From Datisca glomerata (lineage: Eukaryota; Streptophyta; Magnoliopsida; Cucurbitales; Datiscaceae), in NCBI GenBank assembly GCA_003255025.1, contig QANY01005849.1:677648-741647 (forward strand): DNA of 64,000 bases, written 5' to 3'. The notes under the pieces are model-generated. The model saw nothing but the letters and a program-made list of their open reading frames with translations. It had not been told where the DNA came from and searched no databases. The position numbers were made by a program, and so were the translations under genes. This document shows, piece after piece, positions 23,430 through 36,290 of this stretch; the first letter of the stretch is position 1; every line of letters starts with the position of its first letter.

Positions 23430-24936
23430 CACCTTTCTTTCCTTTCTAGTAGTTCCCTCATGTTCAGTCAACGCAATGATGGTGTCGACTATCCAAAGTG
23501 GTTGCTTCCCGTTGTCCCGTCTTTCTTCGTACCGAACTTCCTTTTCATTTTCCCACTTCGGCCCCTCTTTTTTCACAAACTGATTGAGGTATCCTTCTTT
23601 TACCAGCTTTTCTATGTAGTCTTTTAGCAGATAGCAATCGTTTGTATAATGTCCATTGCTCATGTGGTATGAGCAATACTTGTCCTTATCCTTGTAGTAT
23701 GGCTCATTCGTGTGTAGGGCCGGCCTCTTAAACCATTGCTTGCCTTTTATCATAACTAAGGATTAGTTTATCGACACAGTCAACGGTGTGTAGATTTTAT
23801 CCCTGGGGTGGATGTCATCAGCATATCTCCTCTGGCTGTCAGTTCTATCATGTTCACTATCTTCCCGATCACTTTCTTTTTTGTCCTCTGATTCCACTTT
23901 CTATCGGCCTTTGAACTCTGTTCTTCTTTCTTGGGCTCATCATTCCGTCGTCCTCTCTGTTTTAACAGACACTTCTTTTCTTCTTCCAACGTGATGTAAG
24001 CTTGTACCTGCTGAAAGGTTTCCGCCATGGTTAAAGGTATAACTTTTGATAAATCCTCAAAGAGGGAAGATTATGGGTGCAACCCCCATCTAAAGGCCAG
24101 CCTAGCCACTTTATCGTCACAACTTAGCCATCTCCTATTTGAACCTGTGGGTGTACTCACATAGTGTTTCTCCTTTTTCGACAGAGATTGTAAAGAGATA
24201 CTCTGAATCTTCCATCACAACACGATACGTAGAGTACTACACCAAAAAGACAGTAGACATGATAGTAAAATTAGTAATTGATTGAGCGGGAAGGGAATGA
24301 TACCATTTAAGTGTAGTTTCATCCAGGCTTGTGGGAAATATCCTACACATCAACACGTCATCATATTGGTACAAAGCGTTAACTTGCTTAAACCGCCTAA
24401 GATGGTCCATATTGTCATATTTTCCTTCATAGTACTTGAACTTAGGTGCCAAATTTTTTTCAGTATTGGGGCGGTTAGATCTTCCGGGCTTAATGGGGTT
24501 TTGGTGAGTGATTGAAGGTCCGCCTTTCCCACACTCCCCAGATTCCTCAGCTCAATCATTTTTCTCTTCATCATCTCTCCTTCATCGCTGCTTCAATCAC
24601 AACTTTTGGAGGAGAGACTTCTTCAACTACCACTTTTTCATTATTTTGGAATTGTTCCTCCACATATTCATTCTGCACATTCTTGTTGTTTTCATTTTCT
24701 TCCCGTCTAGATTCGCGTTCGCTTCCTTCTTAACGTTCGCTTCATTCTGCACATTCTTGTTGTTCATGCATCATCTGTCATGCGTTGTGCAACGTTTCAG
24801 CGTTCCATTGCTCCATCTTCTACATTCGGCTTAGGATAGCCTGAAGCATCTCAGTCGGGAGAACGAGTTGATTGGTTTGCTCATCCTTGTTCCCGTTTCC
24901 ATCGTTGAGGAAAGTGTTTGATCTTGTTCGAGCCAT
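23430..24936 (-). pseudogene. Tat gag remnant
   Basis: The likely start is the ATG at 24936 (MARTRSNTFLNDG). The capsid core is readable at 24237-24452: KFKYYEGKYDNMDHLRRFK, LMCRIFPTSLDETTLKWYHS. A CCHC-like end follows at about 23600-23700 (YCSYHMSNGHYTNDCYLLK), then a basic/acidic linker to the protease. Frameshifts near 24430 and stops near 24060-24230 break it. The leader between the LTR and ATG is about 60 bases. Confidence 0.82.
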
Positions 24937-24974
24937 TGTTTGGTTTTTTTGAGGAATTCTCTGAGGTTTATACT

Positions 24975-24997
24975 CACTCACAATGAAAACACCAAAA
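24975..24997 (-). promoter_or_regulatory. Degenerate primer binding site of the Tat element
   Basis: The minus strand after the LTR end reads TTTTGGTGTTTTCATTGTG. It resembles the TTTGGCGCCG-type site common in Tat and Athila elements, with CpG positions decayed. It is inferred from position and partial match. Confidence 0.35.
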
Positions 24998-25530
24998 TAT
25001 AAATGATTTTTTACACACACTCAAAAAGCAAATTAAATGAGTGAGAGATAGTGAGAGAGAGATAATGCTAAAAGAAAAATGGTTTGATCATAGGTTGTCT
25101 TGTCTTTCTCTTGATTTACAATTAGCTTATATTTATAGACAGCTCATATGATCTTGGTACATCTCTTAAAACACGAAGTTTCTCCTAAGAATGGAATATT
25201 CACCGTATTCTAGTGGAATTCAACCATAATTAAGAGATTACAACTTGATTTGGGGGATTTACAGGCATAATTAACAAATTACTAGAATAATACCCCAGAT
25301 TTAGAGGAATTCGGCTGTAACGGCTAGACCACCCCTAAATGAGTCTTCTTTCCTTTCTTTTAACGCTCATGTCCTGCCACATCGACAACCTTCGTGGCTT
25401 CCTTCTTCCCGCTTAGCTTTCCTGCTTAGCTTTCCACTTACTCTTTCGTTTTATCACATTGACAGCCTACACAGCTTTCTTTGATTGCTCCTTTTTGTAC
25501 ACGTGTCTTAGGTGGGTTTTTCCCTGTTCA
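24998..25530 (-). repeat. 5' LTR of the Tat element
   Basis: 533 bases aligning with the LTR at 15352-15842. It carries the TATA-like ATTTATAGACAGC region (minus strand near 25130) in the same place as its partner. It starts TGAACAGGG on the minus strand, next to target duplication CTGTC. Confidence 0.88.
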
Positions 25531-25535
25531 CTGTC
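25531..25535. repeat. Right target duplication CTGTC of the Tat element
   Basis: Identical to 15347-15351. It follows the LTR terminus CCTGTTCA. Confidence 0.85.
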
Positions 25536-27469
25536 AATATATTAATTAAATATATTAGATATTTCTTAGGCCTTAGATATTTTCTCTGTCAGCTAATTAT
25601 CTTTTCATTTTCTGCAAAATTTTCACCAAAATCTTATTATTTTTATAACATAATATTCAGTATTTTCAATGTACTGAATATTCAATATTACTTTTATAAA
25701 TTTTATAAATGACAATTAATAATTTAGACTAGTAATGAATAATGGAACATCACTACCAAATTTTATGCAAAAGAGCTTGATAGCACCTGAGGACAATAAT
25801 TGACATTCCCACTAACGTTATGCCAAAGAGCAGGTCACGTGAACTTAAAAAATCTGAAAACTTTCATAGAGAAATGACTTTTAATTTTCCAAATGACTGA
25901 TAAAGCTTCCATGTATAGTACTGAAAAAGGGTGTTGATGGTGAGGAATGAATTACCATTGAAAGTGTAAAGAAAAAGGAGTTATGTTAATGAATGAGCGG
26001 AGTCCAAAAAGGATATCTGAATCTCCAAAGTTGATGGATTGATTCCCCCCTTTGGTAAAATCTTTATTATTCAACTTTAGATTAATGACCAAGACTTGAG
26101 CCTCCTCCTCCTATTCCATCCAGGTATCTTTGAATCATAGACCACAGTCAAAATATTCAATATTTCAATAGTTATGGTCTAATATTATTTGAACCTTACA
26201 TGCATATATGCATCTCTGTTGTTTCTTTTTCTAATTTTTTTACGATCATTAGTAGTGCACTTTTGAATTTATGTACAATTTCTTCAACATGTTAATTATT
26301 TATACTTAATTAATATAACATTAAAGGTAAAAAAAATAATGTCCATTCTCACTAAAAATCATTATAAGTAGTGCATAAAGCCTACCAAATGAGACTTCAG
26401 AAACACTGCAGAAGCAAGAGAATCAGACGATAAAAGGAGTTCTCCTGTTCTCTAGAAGAAGAAGACCAATTCTACACCATTCAATTACTCTTACTGATCA
26501 TTCAAATCACTAGGCTTAGGAGAATCTAATACATATAGTCGTAACTAAATATCCTCATAAATAAATATGAAGCAATTACTTGATTTAGTTAAAAAAAAGT
26601 AAATTCTTTTGACACTTATGATAGTTTGTTTGAATGACACGTACACACTTTTGTTGGTCCTTGTTATACTCAACAAAATCATATTCGTTGGAGTGTAATG
26701 ATTATCATTTCTAATTCCAACGTTATGTCTTCCGCTTCTATTTTCACACATTTCTTAAAAACACGTGACGTAATTCGGTGACTTTTTGATTGTCTATTGT
26801 CAGGAGCGCGTTTCTACGAAGAGTCGAAGAATAAGGAGAAAGCACTTTGTTTAGGACTTAATTGATGAATTAATCATATTCATCCATTTTTCATTGTGTT
26901 GACCGGATGTCAAGAGAAAGAAGAATTGAATGTTGAATCTTTTGATTCCATTTTCAAGTGCCCACAAGCTCGAATATTTGGTTGATGGTTCAATGCATAA
27001 AGAGAAAGATTATAAAGTTTTAATTTTACGAGTCAATATATTTTTTTTACTCGTAACAATAGTTATTTTTCAAAACTTTTAAGATCTATGACTTTCCGCT
27101 ATAAAGATTCCTTCATTTCACATTTTTCTAGACAATTAGAACCCTAAGACTAAGAAAATCGAGAAACAACTTTCATCTTAACTTGTCTTAGCACGAATTT
27201 CTATATATAATATTTTTTGTACTAAAATACATTAATATTCTAACTTAGCTTTCATAAAGAAATAAAAGTTATATTATAAAACTTGTATTAATTTAAAGAT
27301 AGAATGAATAGATTATTACAAAATATTTTGTAATCAACCTCTCCTAACTCCTAGGTTTTCTAACTAAATTAATGCACTTTCTACAAGAAATATTGAGATT
27401 ACCATACTAACCAACCTCATGGTTGGTCACATAGGACACGCATATAGTATCTCCCAAACTCATGGTTTT
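25536..27469. other. Intergenic AT-rich sequence, nothing recognised
   Basis: No coding domain, RNA gene or element end was recognised between the Tat element and the dispersed repeat that starts near 27470. Confidence 0.55.
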
Positions 27470-28570
27470 TTTTGGGATAATTTACATAATAGACAACTTT
27501 AGAAGGTGTTTTCAAAAAATAGTAGGTTTTCAATAGATTTAGGTAAATAGTAAGTTTTATAATTTATCAATAATTTTAAACTAAATTAACCCTCATCTAT
27601 ACATAACATGTTTGATATTTTTCTGGATATATCATCGGTATAGAGATAATATACCGAATTGAGAAACACTATAATTTAGGATGTGATTAACGGGCAGTGT
27701 TTAAAATTCAAATATATCATAACCGTTGATCGAGAAAATATATCAATCCCTTGAAAACCGTTTTAAAGAATCCCAATAACACCCAATGAAATCTCTTGGA
27801 AATCGCTAATTATTATAACTTCCCTTCAATCAATTATCTCCCAAACAAAAAAAAAAGAAAATCGAAATTAAATATATCAATAACAAGAAATATTCCATCA
27901 CATATGAAAGCTTATATCAATAATCATCATAAAAAAAATATTCTTCGAGCAACAAATCTTATTGGAAAAATCATCCATCAAAACTTCATATTATTATTCT
28001 TTGATATATTATACATTTTCAATAAATGATATACTGTCAAGTTATCTAAATCGGTGAATAATAAAATGATAACAAATTAACCTTGCATGTTTGAATTTAT
28101 AATGAAGAATGCAACGGTGTAGCTTCAAATTTTATGTATCGATTATGGAGGAAGAAGATACACGAATTACACTGATTTTTTCTTCAAAAATGTTGAAGAT
28201 TCAGAATTGACATTTTCCATAATGGTATATAATATTTTCTTAATAGACTTTAGCTAATAATAAGGAAAATAGAATCAATCAATCATTGATTATTATCTAA
28301 TTTAATTAAAATAAAAAATAATAAAAATTGCGTTTAAATTCAAAATAATTAAATTCTGAAATATTTTATTAATTGCTGGGACTCACCAAATCAGATTATA
28401 CAATTTGTATATTGAAGGTTAAAATCGTTAAACTAAAAATTCGTCAACAACTAGTTGATGATGTGGTGTTAAAAATTGATTATTTATCTTAAGTTTGATA
28501 AAACTTATATTTTTTAAATTAACTTTCAAAACTTATTTATTTGATGCGATTACTTTTTATTTTGTCAGGT
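27470..28570 (+). repeat. Dispersed AT-rich repeat, copy 1
   Basis: Blocks here recur at 55290-56250 and 56256-56600. Examples are CTTGGAAATCGCTAA...TCCATCACATATGAAAG, GAATCAATCAATCATTGATTAT...CTAATTTAATTAAAA, TTCGTCAACAACTAGTTGATGA, and the closing TTTGATGCGATTACTTTTTA. No ORF or clear terminal repeats were found. It could be a non-autonomous DNA element or an untranslated part of a retroelement. Confidence 0.7.
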
Positions 28571-29599
28571 TACCAAACCCCTGCATTATGTCTCCTTAAG
28601 AAGCCAATATGAGGTATGTATCTATCTCTATGAATAACAATAGACTTTATTAACATGGGATGGGCCAATGAGATCCTTCATAAATTCACTCACGTATGGG
28701 AGATGACAAACTGCAAAATCAAGATGTATAAATATCTTTCACGTCAAACTTATTCACACTGGAAGACAACCTTTAGATAATTGTGATAAGTGAAAATGTT
28801 GTCTCAAGTATTGTTGTCTGGAATACACCACAAAAAACAGTACATCAATCATTGCTGTAGATAACTCCTGAAGGCTCCTAAATGCTTGCCACTTGTTTGG
28901 AAGTTCAAGGCCTACCTGATCAAAACGTGTTGACCTCACACGACTCGTTGACCATGGTGGTCTTCGTGAGAACAAATCGACTCATCATGTACGGGGGGGC
29001 ATCACCTCATACCAGAACTCGTTGCCACTTCACCACCGGTCCTGCAACGATGTTTACTTTATGTTAGGTCTACTAATTCATATTAAATGTAACAATCAAC
29101 CTGTTAAATAACATTTAGTGTATTTTACACCAGTCATGTCAAGTTCCTTACCAACAACATTTTCACAGGTATATTAGATACCTCAATAAATATGACATTT
29201 TGGGAAGCTCTTTGACAATGAACTTATCACACTAGTGCTATAAATATGACATTTTCGGAACCTCTTTGAGAAGGAACTTATCACACTAGTGCTACTTAAC
29301 TTAGATTTTATTGTCTTATTTGTGTACAAGAAATCATCTCACAATGCTAGACACGTATGCTCGCCAACGAATTAACTAAATATGTTCATGACCTGCACAG
29401 ATCATTCTAGAGTTTTCTAGAACTACATGTTGACAATACATTAACTAGAATACTTCCACTGCTTATTCACAAAAAATCCACACTGGAAATGGCCACCCAC
29501 CATAGTAGTCGAAGAAGCTACATCTCTCTTAGGCATTTACACAAACACTTTCTCTGCGCTCTCAATAGACAGACATCTTACATTTAATTCCAGCATAGT
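28571..29599. other. Intergenic sequence with a short tandem duplication
   Basis: No gene was recognised. A 54-bp unit is duplicated in tandem at about 29187-29294, with a shared end CTTATCACACTAGTGCTA. Confidence 0.6.
29187..29294. repeat. 54-bp tandem duplication
   Basis: Two copies of AAATATGACATTTT...GAACTTATCACACTAGTGCTA stand side by side with a few substitutions. Confidence 0.85.
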
Positions 29600-30636
29600 T
29601 GTAACTCTCCGATTTCTTACGGTTAAACATGCATGTAATTTCACAATTAATAAAATCTCTAATTCAATCGAAACCATAATTTATGAAAATCCCTTATTTA
29701 AAACCCTAATTTTGCCTTAACATTAACATTAAATAGTGGAAGCTTAAAATTATTTAAAAACTATATCTATTCTATTAATTGAAATAAATATTACATTAAT
29801 ATGTAATAAAGTCAATCACGAAAATCCATAAAACATGAAAGTCTAACATATCATTGTAGACTAAAGTATGAAAAATCATAGATTTCTAAATCAGCTGGAA
29901 GTTAACAAAAAATCTGTCTGTGATGTCATATAATCATAATTTGACATAAATATCCTAACTATATTGGCTATGGCAGTCCCTCACTCATGCAGCTCATCAT
30001 CACCTCTAACACAATCATCTATAGTGGGTGAGTATTAAAAATACTCAGTAAGTATACTTCCATACTAACATAAATGGAATCATGACATAATATAACTGAA
30101 CTTGATATATATCATAAATAAAATAACGTAGCGTACTAGCCTAACATACCACGTAGTTTACATGTATCTCATACAATCATCATATCTTGTCTTGGCATAT
30201 TCCCTAGTTAACAACCTAACTAGAACTATTCATACGTGAACTGAAACGTAACGTGACGAATTGAGCGATGAAACAGATGACACAAAATGGGTGACGGAAA
30301 CATATGGCAGACGTTGGGCGACAAAAATAGATGGCACTCATAGGCGACAAAAAATGTGAATAGATGACACCTCATAAGTGACGAGAAATATTTATAGATG
30401 AAACCCAATGTGTGACTAAAATGTGAACAGATGACACCCCTTATGTGACTAAAATATGAACAGACGACACTCGATTCGTATAACAGAACAAAACATAAAC
30501 AGTCTGATTTCTTGTTAATTTAGAGTCATACTTAAATTCATATGTTGCATAATTACCACTTAATTTAGTTTCATAATTCACAAAATCCAATGCTTGATAC
30601 TAATTGATCATATGGATCACATATAATGCATATCAG
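29600..30636 (-). repeat. Left (3') LTR of the gypsy element, outer part
   Basis: It matches the start of the right LTR from 40567 (shared CCGATTTCTNANGGTTAAACATGCATGTAATTTCAC). It is cut at 30636 by the Copia-B insertion and continues at 37748. Confidence 0.87.
30225..30480. repeat. About 33-bp minisatellite in the left gypsy LTR
   Basis: Repeated GATGACACCCNNTGTGTGACTAAAANNTGAACA units, the last ones best preserved. The right LTR carries the same array at 41220-41470 with its own variation, so it is an ancestral part of the LTR. Confidence 0.8.
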
Positions 30637-32952
30637 TGTTGGGGGTAATACCCTGAAAGCATGTGTATTGACATTATAATATGAAATTTAATAGAATCAT
30701 ATTTTTTATAATTATTCTTTTAAATTATTGTTGAATAATTTATATAAATATCTGAAAATTTCATATTCATTAATGAGAATATGATATTGTATTAGTACGA
30801 GAGGATTAAGATCATAGATAATGAATAAAATTGTCAGCCACATATTAAAGTATGGAATCTTTAATGAATGATTGTTAGTACAGTTCACTAAATATTATGA
30901 ATGCATGTGATCTAGATCTGATTCATTGATGTTGATAGACATATTAGTGAATGTACTTTATATAATAAGATTATAATGACATGACCGATGTAAATTAATA
31001 TATTTATTAACCTTTTATTTATCATAAAGATGTAATACACATCAATTTGATGATCATATGTTGATCAGTCTGAATCTTGAGTATTCATGAACTCTTATAC
31101 ATGTCTTCTGGATCGTTTGTTTAACTCGTTAAGGTTTGTTTGAGAAACATATTAGTGACTTTTATTTTGGAGATTTAGTGATGTGGATGGCTGAGAATAT
31201 GATCTTACAATATTTGGAATCCAAGCTTTCCTAACGTATTATATATCGGTTCCCTTAAGTGTTAATTTTAGAACTGAATGGTTATTGAGCTTAAATTTAT
31301 AATAGGATTATAAATTAATCACTCACTAGTGTATTGATGGTACTTAAGGATCAAGAGATAATTAGAATGGTAAAACATTAATTTTGACCAGCTCTAATTT
31401 ATGAATCAATAATTAGATGACAGAACTACCTGAAATGATTATATCAATGGACTACACAAAAATACTCTGTAAATACATTCTATAATCTCCAAGAGTGCAA
31501 TTTCATATTTATAGTGGAGTAATAATGAAATTAATAAATAAGATTATCTAATTAAAGAGTTTAATTATTATATGATTTATTGGAGCTTAGGATTATAGGT
31601 TCATGGTCTTTAAGTCGCATATGTACTACACAATTTAGGGTGTGAATATTTCAGGACATGAGAAAATGACTAACTTGCAAAAAGAAATATATTTCTGTGA
31701 CAAGTACATAATTATGAGATAATTATGTGTGTTTAATTAATTACAAATTAATTAATTAAATTATTTATATTAATTTTCATAACTTATATATAAATAATTA
31801 TACCGATTAATTTTTTAATTATCGATAAGTGAGACAGTATATCTAATTTGTGAAATTAGATCATGTTAAATTATTATTAAATAATAATTCAAATTTTGAA
31901 TCAACTAAATTTCTTATTTGTGAACTAACAGATAAACTAGTCGATATGGATGATCAGATAAGTTAATTTTGAATTAACTGATATCTAGATATTTATCTGA
32001 TTAAAATAAATAATTAATTATAAAAATTGTTGTGTGAAATGTTGGACTGCCATATGTCAACCACTTATTGAGAATCAAAAATTGACGTGGACTATTATAG
32101 TGCCACATATCACTACAATTAGGCGTGCAATATTGTAGTACCACACGACACTACAGTAGTGCCGTGAGGCACTGTAATTCCCCACGACATACTGTAGTGT
32201 CGTGTTGCACTGCAATTATGCACAATTACAATGGGTCACACTCAATGGTAATTTTGTGATTAATTATTAGTTTGTGTATATCCTTACAATTGTGTCGTGG
32301 GGAATCACAGTTATGCACAATTACAATGGGTCACACTCAATGGTAATTTTGTGATTAATTAATTATTAGTTTATGTATATCCTTACAAATCTGGGGTGCC
32401 TAAATATATATATATATATATATATATTATATTCTATTTGCCTCAGTGTTGATTAAGTGTGCTAACAACACAATTGCTATCAGGGGAAAACTCTCAGAGA
32501 TTAAAAGTTAATCAAAAAGTTCTGTGAGAATAATCATTGCAATCTCTCAGAGATTAGTCTCACAAAATTATTTCTTCTCTGAAAATCTCTAGATCTCATG
32601 TGTTGAGTACATCTAGAGACAGAAAAATGTTCTTTCTATATTTTACGTGCTCACACACATCTTGATGTGTTTGAGGATTGACTTAAAAGATCTTTGTGTG
32701 GATCTTAAAGTTCGTTGTCGTGAGAACGGAAGATCGTTGGTTTGCGATGACGCTTGATTAAACCATAAGAGGTATGTGTATCTTCGATTTAATATATAAA
32801 TATATAATGGATCCGAGTGAAAATAGTTTTCCGTAAAAGTTTTATTTTGGGAACTGTTGCATCATGTTTATTTTCTTTTGACAAAACATATTCATTTTTA
32901 TAAATTTTTAAAAGCCTCACGCGTCTGCCGCGCGAGCGCCACGTTTCCAACA
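30637..32952 (+). repeat. 5' LTR of Copia-B
   Basis: It starts TGTTGGGGGTAATACCC and ends CGTTTCCAACA. It is 2316 bases long and homologous to the solo LTRs at 1689-3882 and 6236-8784. It contains an internal duplication (32217-32388), (AT)n near 32405-32428, and TGTAGTGCC-type dyad modules near 32095-32215. Confidence 0.92.
32217..32388. repeat. Internal duplication in the Copia-B 5' LTR
   Basis: TATGCACAATTACAATGGGT and the following sequence to TATATCCTTACAA occur twice, about 95 bases apart. The solo LTRs show one copy, so the duplication arose in this copy or its subfamily. Confidence 0.8.
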
Positions 32953-32953
32953 A

Positions 32954-32967
32954 TTAGTATCAGAGCG
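32954..32967 (+). promoter_or_regulatory. Primer binding site of Copia-B (initiator tRNA-Met type)
   Basis: TTAGTATCAGAGCG directly follows the LTR end. It differs by two bases from TGGTATCAGAGC, the usual plant copia site. Confidence 0.8.
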
Positions 32968-33964
32968 GTCTTATATATTTGTATATAAAATACTGTGTGG
33001 GTGTTCTTACATTGTTCATAACATATTTTGATATGTATGTATGAATGGATGGTTTATGTTTTGAATGTATGGGTAATGATGGATCGTTAATTGTATGGTG
33101 ACTAAGGGTTAGGCTTTGTTCTTTATTTTTCCTTCGATCTTGTATAAGCCGTTTTGACGCAAAAGATTGTTTGTAATTATATTTTGAATATTATATTATA
33201 AAATTCTGATTGTGAGAAGACGAATAAGGCACGAGACGAACAAGGAGGAAAAGGCAAAAATCAGACCGGCGGTGGTTGGCTGTGGTTGGTGGTGGTTGTC
33301 GACAATGTATATGGCCAACGGTTAGAGAGTTCTATCGTACAGAAACCCTGATACCGTGTTATCATATCCCTACAATGTTTTACCAAAACTCTATCCATAA
33401 CTTTTCTTTTAAATTTTAAAATTATTGTAATTTGAAATTAATTGAGTGATTGAGTTTGACCCAAATTTGATAAGTCATTAAATTATTTTTGGCCAATCAG
33501 ATTTTATATCTTTAAAAGATAATTTTAGAGATTATTTAATTAGAAAAAATAATTTATTCTAATTAAAAGGATTTTGTTCAAATCTTGAGATTATGAAAAT
33601 GGATCTCTAATGGAGAATTAACTATTTTGGAAATATGTACTCATGAAGTCTTCTTTGTAATTTTATTTCAAATTTCCAATGGTTGTAATTTAGAAATACC
33701 ATATAGTCGCACATTTTATCATTGGTTTATTTAATTGTTAAATGAATGTTTATTGATATGATTGATAACATGACCATGCATTAGTCGATCGCATGCCATA
33801 CATGAAACCTCACACAATTTTATTTGATCATGCATCTCATGAGTAGAAACATGATTGATTATAACTTTCCTAATATGTTTACATGCATAATGTTTACTTT
33901 TCAAATTTTGGATATTTATTTTAATTATATTGAATTATATATATTTTATTTTTCAATTATTATT

Positions 33965-34870
33965 ATGTCGAACATGGACAACCATATCACTGCTTTACTT
34001 GCACTTGAAAAATTAAATGGTTATAATTTCATAAGATGGAATTCAAATTAAAACTTGATCCTAATTTGTGAAAACCACAAAATTTGTTCTTACTGAGTAA
34101 TGTCCTGAGAAACTCACTGCCAATGCCCTAAGAATGTTAGGGTCAAGTTTGATTCTTAGATTCAATCCAACAACAAAACGAAGTGTTACATGCTTGTGAG
34201 CATGAATGATGTTCTGAGAACCAAACATGAGAGTATGGAAACTGCCTATGAGATTGTGAAATCTCCACAAGCGATGTTTCAGCAGCAGTCTGATCAAAGT
34301 CATCATGAGGCTACTAGGAGCTACATGACTACCAAGATGAAGAAATGTACTTCTGTGCGTGACCATGTTTTGCACATGATCGACATAATGCATGAGGCAG
34401 AAGTCCATGAGGCGACCATTAATGAACGAATTCAAGTCAACATTATTCTTGAATCACTCATACCTTCTTTTTCTATGTTTACCACCAACTATATAATGAA
34501 AAGCTTACAATTCAACATGACCCAATTGCTGAATGAATATTTTGAGTCACTCAATAAGAGCTTGACCAAAGATGGCGGGGAAAATGTTACTGAGTAAAAG
34601 CATTCTTCCACTGTTGCTAAAAGTAACAAAAGGAAAAAGATCAATAGTAAGGGTAAATGTAAGAACAAGAAAGGGAAGAAATCCAATACATTGCAGAAAA
34701 CCAAGAAGAATAAGGACGACAACAAGCCCGAGGAAAAAGATCAATGGTGGGGTTGAAGGTCATTGGAAGAGAAAGTGTAACAAATATCTCTCCGAGCTAA
34801 AAAAGAAATATAAATATGATTTACTTATACTTGAAACTTGTTTAGTGGAATATTATTTGTAATCTTGGAT
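33965..34870 (+). pseudogene. Copia-B gag remnant
   Basis: It starts MSNMDNHITALLALEKLNGY at 33965, the typical copia gag opening with a following RW motif. A frame break lies near 34050. The UBN2-type core is open at 34190-34597: MLVSMNDVLRTKHESMETAY, YMTTKMKKCTSVRDHVLHM, RIQVNIILESLIPSF. A lysine-rich segment follows, and then a remnant of the CCHC knuckle (GHWKRKC near 34770). Stops near 34050 and 34597 inactivate it. Confidence 0.85.
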
Positions 34871-36290
34871 ATTGGATCTAAGAACCACTAACCATATATG
34901 TTCTCCTTTACAGATGTCTGATTCGTCAATGGAGCTGGCCGATGACGATGTCATTATGAGAGTTGAAAGTGGTGTGCTCGTGTCAGCAAAGCACTGGAAC
35001 AGTCCGCCTTAATTTTGAAAATAATTATTTAGTTTTGGACAATATTTATTATATTCTTAGATTTTTGAGAAATTTGATTTCTCTTTTGCATGAACAATGA
35101 TTTTGAAGTTTCTTTAATTAATAACGAGTTTATTATTTCAAAGAATTGATTCAATATTTGTCATACTAAAGTATCAAATGGGCTGTATATGCTTAAACCG
35201 ACTGAACGCGCATTAAATAATTTTGAATTATTTAAAGTAGTAAATCCTAAAAGTAACAAACGACAAAGGGTTTCTCATGGTGATGATAACATGTATATTT
35301 TGTATCATAGGTTGTGACATATTAATCTAGATAGATTAAACATGTTAACAAAGCATTGTGCTTTGAGAAAACTAAAAGTTGAAACTCTTATTGTTTATGA
35401 ATCTTGCCTAGATGGTAAAATGAACAAGAGACCTTTCACAGGAAATGGCCAAAAGCCAAATAACCACTTGAGCTAGTGCATAGTGATGTATATGGACCGA
35501 TCAGTGTACAAGCTAGATGTGGGTGTTAGTATTTCATCACTTTTATTGACAACTACTCAATATATGATTATACTTACGTAATGCATAGAAAGTCTAAAAC
35601 TTTTAGAAAGTTTAAGGACTTCAAAACTGAAGTTGAAAAGTAATTAGGTAAATCATTAAAAATACTTCGATCAGATCGATGTGGTAAATATTTTGATTTA
35701 GAATTCAATGATTACCTGCTGGAATATAGCACCATATCTCAATTCACAGCACCTGGAACGCTACAACAAAATGGTGTTTCAGAAAAGAGAAAACGAACCT
35801 TATTGGATATGGTTAAGTCGATGTTAAGCTACCCATCACTACCACTCACTTTTTGGAGATATGCATTTCAAACGAAAACATACATTTTGAATGTAGTGTC
35901 TTCTAAGTCTATAAGCAAGATACATTTAGAGTTATGGAATGGCTGCAAACCCCAGTTTGCGTTATTTTCGTATATGAGAGGGGGTGTCCAGCTCACGTTC
36001 TTACTCTCAATTTCTGAAGTGTGTATATTTGTTGGCTCTGCTCCAGAGACTAGATGTGTGTACTTTTATAGTCACAATGATCAAAACGTGTTTGTATCGA
36101 CAAATGACACCTTCCTTGAACATGACTATATGGAAAACTACAAACCTCGAAGCAAAATAGTTCTCAAAAAATTAGTGTCTGTTATGATCAGACCACCTTC
36201 ATCATCAACTAATAAATGACAAATCACAGAAACCATTGTTCATGTTCAGGAAACCCTGATGCAATGTCGTAGTGGGAGGGTTGTAAGAGA
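34860..36290 (+). pseudogene. Copia-B protease and integrase remnants
   Basis: The GAG-pre-integrase part is seen near 35280-35420 (LKVETLIVYESCLDGKMNKR), with the integrase core near 35470-35830. The catalytic-region motif TAPGTLQQNGVSEKRKRTLL retains the Glu. The frame at 35803-36219 (MDMVKSMLSYPSLPLTFWRY) continues into the C-terminal part. The region matches the fragment embedded in the Tat element. Many stops are present. Confidence 0.8.

Larger units (their letters stand above)
15352..25530 (-). mobile_element. Tat-lineage Ty3/gypsy retrotransposon with perfect target duplication
   Basis: LTRs at 15352-15842 and 24998-25530 flank a minus-strand internal region. CTGTC is present on both sides (15347-15351 and 25531-25535). 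The order on the minus strand is gag, protease, RT, RNase H, second RNase H, integrase, then a long 3' region. RT before integrase defines Ty3/gypsy. The second RNase H, the long 3' region with tandem repeats and an antisense ORF fit the Tat group as known in plants (Grande, Ogre and Retand relatives). Frameshifts, stops and lost catalytic residues show that it is dead. A Copia-B fragment is embedded at about 20937-21537. Confidence 0.92.

Noticed and set aside
28754..29067. Overlapping frames on both strands
   Set aside because: No domain recognised and no support from neighbours.
30225..30480. Spaced 33-bp units as a CRISPR-like array
   Set aside because: Direct tandem repeats without unique spacers, in a plant LTR.
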